Assembly (NCBI GenBank): GCA_020636075.1
Contig: JACJYO010000001.1
Location: 558,001-622,000, forward strand
Origin: Lewinellaceae bacterium
Lineage (GTDB): Bacteria > Bacteroidota > Bacteroidia > Chitinophagales > Saprospiraceae
Direction: 5' to 3'
Length of the DNA: 64,000 bases
Shown here piece by piece: positions 61,255 through 64,000 of this stretch. The translations under genes and the position numbers were made by a program. The notes under the pieces were generated by a model. It was not told the DNA's origin. It saw nothing but the letters and a program-made list of their open reading frames with translations, and searched no databases. How positions within the stretch are numbered: the stretch's first letter is position 1; every line of letters begins with the position of its first letter.

Positions 61255-62553
61255 TTACTTGTTCCCTTTAAAATAGTCCAGAACAATGTAACAAAACGCC
61301 CGAACTCCAACATCCAGTCCGCTGTCGTCAAGATAAAAATCGGGCGTGTGGTGTCCGGCAGCGGCAGCAGGGTCCTGATTGGCAGGCATACCACCCAGCG
61401 TAAAGTACACCGAAGGCACCAGCTGGGCAAAAAAGCCGAAATCCTCAGCACCGGTACGCGGCTTTTGTTCAACTACGTTGGCTGCGCCGGCCGCATCCTG
61501 CAAACTGGGCAATACGCGCGCCATTAATTGTGGGTCGTTCAACGTAATCGGGGTTTTACTTTCAATACGCACCTCGGCACGCGCACCGGCACTTTCTGCG
61601 ATCTTTTCCGCCGTGCGGATCAATCGCTGGTGAATATCCCGGCGCATGGCGGTGTCGAGGGTCCGGATCGTGCCAACCAATTCAGCCGTTTCCGGAATAA
61701 TGTTGGCGCGCACGCCACTGGCAAACTTTCCCACAGTGATCACCGCTGGCTGTTCAGTCAATTCGGTCTGGCGGCTGACAATGGTTTGGAAACCCTGAAT
61801 AATTTGTGTGGAAACGACGATAGGATCCACGCCACTCCAGGGCGATGCGCCGTGTGCCTGTTTGCCACGCACGGTAACATAAAACCAGTCGGAAGCCGCC
61901 ATAAAACCACCGGCGCGATATTTTATCATCCCAACCGGGGTTTGAGAATTGATATGCAACCCGAACATGGCTTCGATTTTATACTTATCGAGCAGGCCTT
62001 CTTTGACCATCAGTTCTGCGCCGCCCTCTTCACCGTCGGGTGGTCCCTCTTCTGCGGGCTGAAAGACAAAAACTACCGTGCCTGCCAGGTCAGATTTTAT
62101 CTGCGCTAACACCTCGGCCACACCCATCAGAATCGCCACGTGGGTATCGTGCCCGCAAGCATGCATTACGCCGACCGGCTCGCCGTTATATTCACCTTTT
62201 GCAGTCGATTTGAAGGGAACGTCTACCCGTTCGGTCACAGGAAGCGCGTCCATGTCGGCACGCAATCCGATCACCGGGCCAGGCTGCCCACCGCGCAATA
62301 CCCCGACCACACCCGTGTGCGCTACGCCGGTAGTCAGTTCCAAACCAAGCGATTTCAGGTGCGCGGCAATTTTTTCCGCCGTGCGAAATTCCCGGTTACT
62401 GAGTTCAGGATGCTGGTGAAAATCGCGCCGCCACTCGATCACCTTTGGGTTGATCTGTTCAACAAGATGATCCACCTGTGATTTGAGCAGGGGCTGCGCG
62501 AAACAAGTAGTGGTCAGAAGGAGCAGGGCGCCTGTAAAACGGAGTAGTCGCAT
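61255..62553 (-). CDS. exported M20 family amidohydrolase
   Basis: ATG 62553 starts a signal peptide (MRLLRFTGALLLLTTTCFAQ). The rest is a HipO/IAA-amino-acid hydrolase type M20 enzyme. Metal and catalytic residues are in GLRADMDALPV, MHACGHDTHVAIL with its ligand Cys, QPAEEGPP and GAEDFGFF. These enzymes remove acyl groups from N-acyl amino acids or cut carboxypeptidase-type bonds. The signal peptide places it in the periplasm. It probably shares a transcript with the SUMF-type gene (23 nt gap); a functional link is unknown. Confidence 0.92.
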   Translation of the reverse strand: MRLLRFTGALLLLTTTCFAQPLLKSQVDHLVEQINPKVIEWRRDFHQHPELSNREFRTAEKIAAHLKSLGLELTTGVAHTGVVGVLRGGQPGPVIGLRADMDALPVTERVDVPFKSTAKGEYNGEPVGVMHACGHDTHVAILMGVAEVLAQIKSDLAGTVVFVFQPAEEGPPDGEEGGAELMVKEGLLDKYKIEAMFGLHINSQTPVGMIKYRAGGFMAASDWFYVTVRGKQAHGASPWSGVDPIVVSTQIIQGFQTIVSRQTELTEQPAVITVGKFASGVRANIIPETAELVGTIRTLDTAMRRDIHQRLIRTAEKIAESAGARAEVRIESKTPITLNDPQLMARVLPSLQDAAGAANVVEQKPRTGAEDFGFFAQLVPSVYFTLGGMPANQDPAAAAGHHTPDFYLDDSGLDVGVRAFCYIVLDYFKGNK

Positions 62554-62619
62554 GGATTTTTTAGGGGGAAAATTAAGCAATTGCAGGAACACCAGTACTG
62601 TTTTGCTTTCTGCACCTAC

Positions 62620-63351
62620 TCAGCTGGATTTCCCCAATATTTTGAATGCCAGGTTGGGCAGTAAAAATGCAATCCACAAAAACAGCCGCATTTTGAAGGT
62701 CGTCAACAGCTGTTTTTCCCGTTCGATCTGCGGCAGGATATGCGCCACCAGTACCTCCGGCTGTAGTTTATCGCCAGGCCTGCCGGCTGTCATCGGGGTG
62801 GCCGTAACCGGCGGGATAAACTCCATAACACGGACCGGCGTGCCCTTCAGGGCAAAACGCAACGCGGTGGTGAAATTGCGCATACCGGCTTTACCGGCGC
62901 TGTACACCACCCCATCGGATTTTGGAAAGGCGCCAAGCCCGGAAGTGCTGTTTATAATACAAGCCTGCTCCTTGGTGCGCAATACGGGCAACAACAGCTG
63001 GGTAAGTATAATTTGGCCGGTCAGGTTTATTTGTATTTCCTGTTGTATCCGTTTAAACGGCGTGTGCACTTCTGTAAATACGTAGTTGAATTGCACGCCG
63101 GCATTATTAACCAGAAAGTTCAGATCGGGATAGGTGTTTTCTATTATCCGCACTGTATTTTCTATAGAATCCGGATCTTCCAGATCGCATTTTATTGTTT
63201 GAAAACCGAGTTCCGCAGCGGCCTGAAGTTTTACTTCGTCACGGCCGGCAACGATAACTTTATTGTTTTTGCGTTGCAGGGCTTTGGCGAGTTCCAGGCC
63301 TATACCGGATGTTCCGCCGGTGATCAGTATGGTATTTCCCGATAAATTCAT
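62620..63351 (-). CDS. short-chain dehydrogenase/reductase (DltE-like)
   Basis: A 243-residue SDR. The cofactor motif is TGGTSGIGLEL near the N-terminus, NNAG lies at about 88, the catalytic Ser is in IINSTSGLGAFP, and YSAGK holds the catalytic Tyr and Lys. A C-terminal hydrophobic segment (FLWIAFLLPNLAFKIL) suggests membrane association. The substrate is unknown. It is downstream of a small membrane protein gene and a Crp/Fnr regulator gene on the same strand and is plausibly controlled by the latter. Confidence 0.92.
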   Translation of the reverse strand: MNLSGNTILITGGTSGIGLELAKALQRKNNKVIVAGRDEVKLQAAAELGFQTIKCDLEDPDSIENTVRIIENTYPDLNFLVNNAGVQFNYVFTEVHTPFKRIQQEIQINLTGQIILTQLLLPVLRTKEQACIINSTSGLGAFPKSDGVVYSAGKAGMRNFTTALRFALKGTPVRVMEFIPPVTATPMTAGRPGDKLQPEVLVAHILPQIEREKQLLTTFKMRLFLWIAFLLPNLAFKILGKSS

Positions 63352-63437
63352 TTTATTGTTTTTTTATAGTTTCAGATAATTTTTTTAAGACCAGGAACAG
63401 AAAAACGAAATGCTTCGTCTGAACATGGCAAAATGGT

Positions 63438-63725
63438 CTAACTGTGAACGAGCTTGATGAACGATTTAAGCAAAAAAATCAACACAGTGCCGAATAGCAT
63501 ATTCATCACAACCATGGCCAAAGTGGCCCCGGCCAAACCGAGTTGGCGGATCGCCAAACTGTCGGGGATGCCGGTTTCGCGACCAACCAGCCGGTTCAGA
63601 ATGACCCAGGCGTTCAGGTGTTCCGCCTCGGCACCGAGCAGGTAATCAATGATCACCATGATGGACAGGCAGGCCATGCCGGCAATGAGGTAAATACTCC
63701 AGGGATAACTCAGGAAATCTTTCAT
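63438..63725 (-). CDS. small three-helix membrane protein
   Basis: ATG 63725 gives MKDFLSYPWSIYLIAGMACL, a 95-residue protein with hydrophobic segments at about 9-27, 56-75 and 77-91. I recognise no family; gene neighbours are an SDR (86 nt downstream) and a Crp/Fnr regulator (upstream). The region before the start contains CCTATG-CATTAA-CATAGG (63773-63790), a possible operator. Confidence 0.65.
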   Translation of the reverse strand: MKDFLSYPWSIYLIAGMACLSIMVIIDYLLGAEAEHLNAWVILNRLVGRETGIPDSLAIRQLGLAGATLAMVVMNMLFGTVLIFLLKSFIKLVHS

Positions 63726-63814
63726 AATGCATTCGATTTTAGTTCGAGGCAAAATTGCGTACGAACCAAAGTCCTATGCATTAACATAGGTTAAGGAGTG
63801 CAACCTATTATGCG

Positions 63815-64000
63815 TTATTGGGCAGTTGAGCCCGGATCCGGCTAAGTTGGACCGGCGTAATGCCCAGGTGAGAAGCGATGTGGTATTGTGGAATCTGTTG
63901 TTCAAGCCCGGGGTATTCCTCCCGGAAAATGAGGTAGTTGGCCGTAGCGTCGTTGGTAACCATCCGGATATCGTGCTGCTCTTTTTTGATCCATTCCTGC
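63815..64000 (-). CDS. Crp/Fnr family transcriptional regulator (C-terminal part)
   Basis: The frame enters from the right edge and stops at 63815. The visible 61 residues include IPQYHIASHLGITPVQLSRI, the helix-turn-helix of Bacteroidota Crp/Fnr-like regulators, preceded by EWIKKEQHDIRMVTNDATAN, the end of the dimerisation helix. The cNMP-binding domain is outside the window. It is 89 nt upstream of the small membrane protein gene and may control that gene and the SDR. Confidence 0.9.

Overview
The window looks like chromosomal DNA of a member of the Bacteroidota, most probably of the Saprospirales/Lewinella type. The pointers are an arginine operon that uses an acetylornithine-type carbamoyltransferase, a GldD gliding-motility lipoprotein, proteins with C-terminal type IX secretion (T9SS) sorting tails, promoters of the TTG-N19-TAnnTTTG type, and very few Shine-Dalgarno sequences. 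No phage, integrase, intact insertion sequence, rRNA or CRISPR array was found. The genus assignment is inference.

Layout. 1-4165: end of a glycan-use locus, with a surface lipoprotein cut by the window edge and a glycosidase fused to an outer-membrane beta-barrel-like domain. 4713-13041: housekeeping and metabolic genes (DUF2461, araA, esterase, S41 peptidase, HerA-like ATPase, cytochrome c, nadE). 13103-15717: yidD, a flavin monooxygenase and a [2Fe-2S] flavoreductase. 15962-22950: M48 protease, then a three-gene RND efflux system. 23031-23831: a palindromic MITE-like element and a tRNA-Met locus split by a small GIY-YIG nuclease gene with a broken tRNA copy behind it. 23980-26647: chitinase and NUC1 nuclease. 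26697-34759: a complete eight-gene arginine operon whose last gene, argH, carries a frameshift. 35108-38557: gldD, YceI, and several exported heme-type proteins. 38644-40001: rhomboid, rnpA and rpmH with a near-ideal promoter. 40501-44572: DsbD, glycosyltransferase, secreted thioredoxin. 44628-48436: ABC exporter and aminotransferase. 48586-51465: two tandem SLC1-type symporters. 51641-53721: DUF4382 lipoprotein and M23 peptidase. 54039-58818: 2-oxoacid:ferredoxin oxidoreductase with a GltD-like partner. 58955-64000: a large multidomain EAD-like/SUMF protein, M20 amidohydrolase, SDR, a small membrane protein and a truncated Crp/Fnr regulator.

The intergenic spaces are rich in long perfect or near-perfect inverted repeats of several families (for example three hairpins built on CCACGGAG). 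The strongest candidates for something undescribed are the tRNA-Met/GIY-YIG/tRNA-fragment unit at 23326-23831, the EAD-like/SUMF protein at 58955-61231, and the glycosidase/beta-barrel fusion at 1019-4156.
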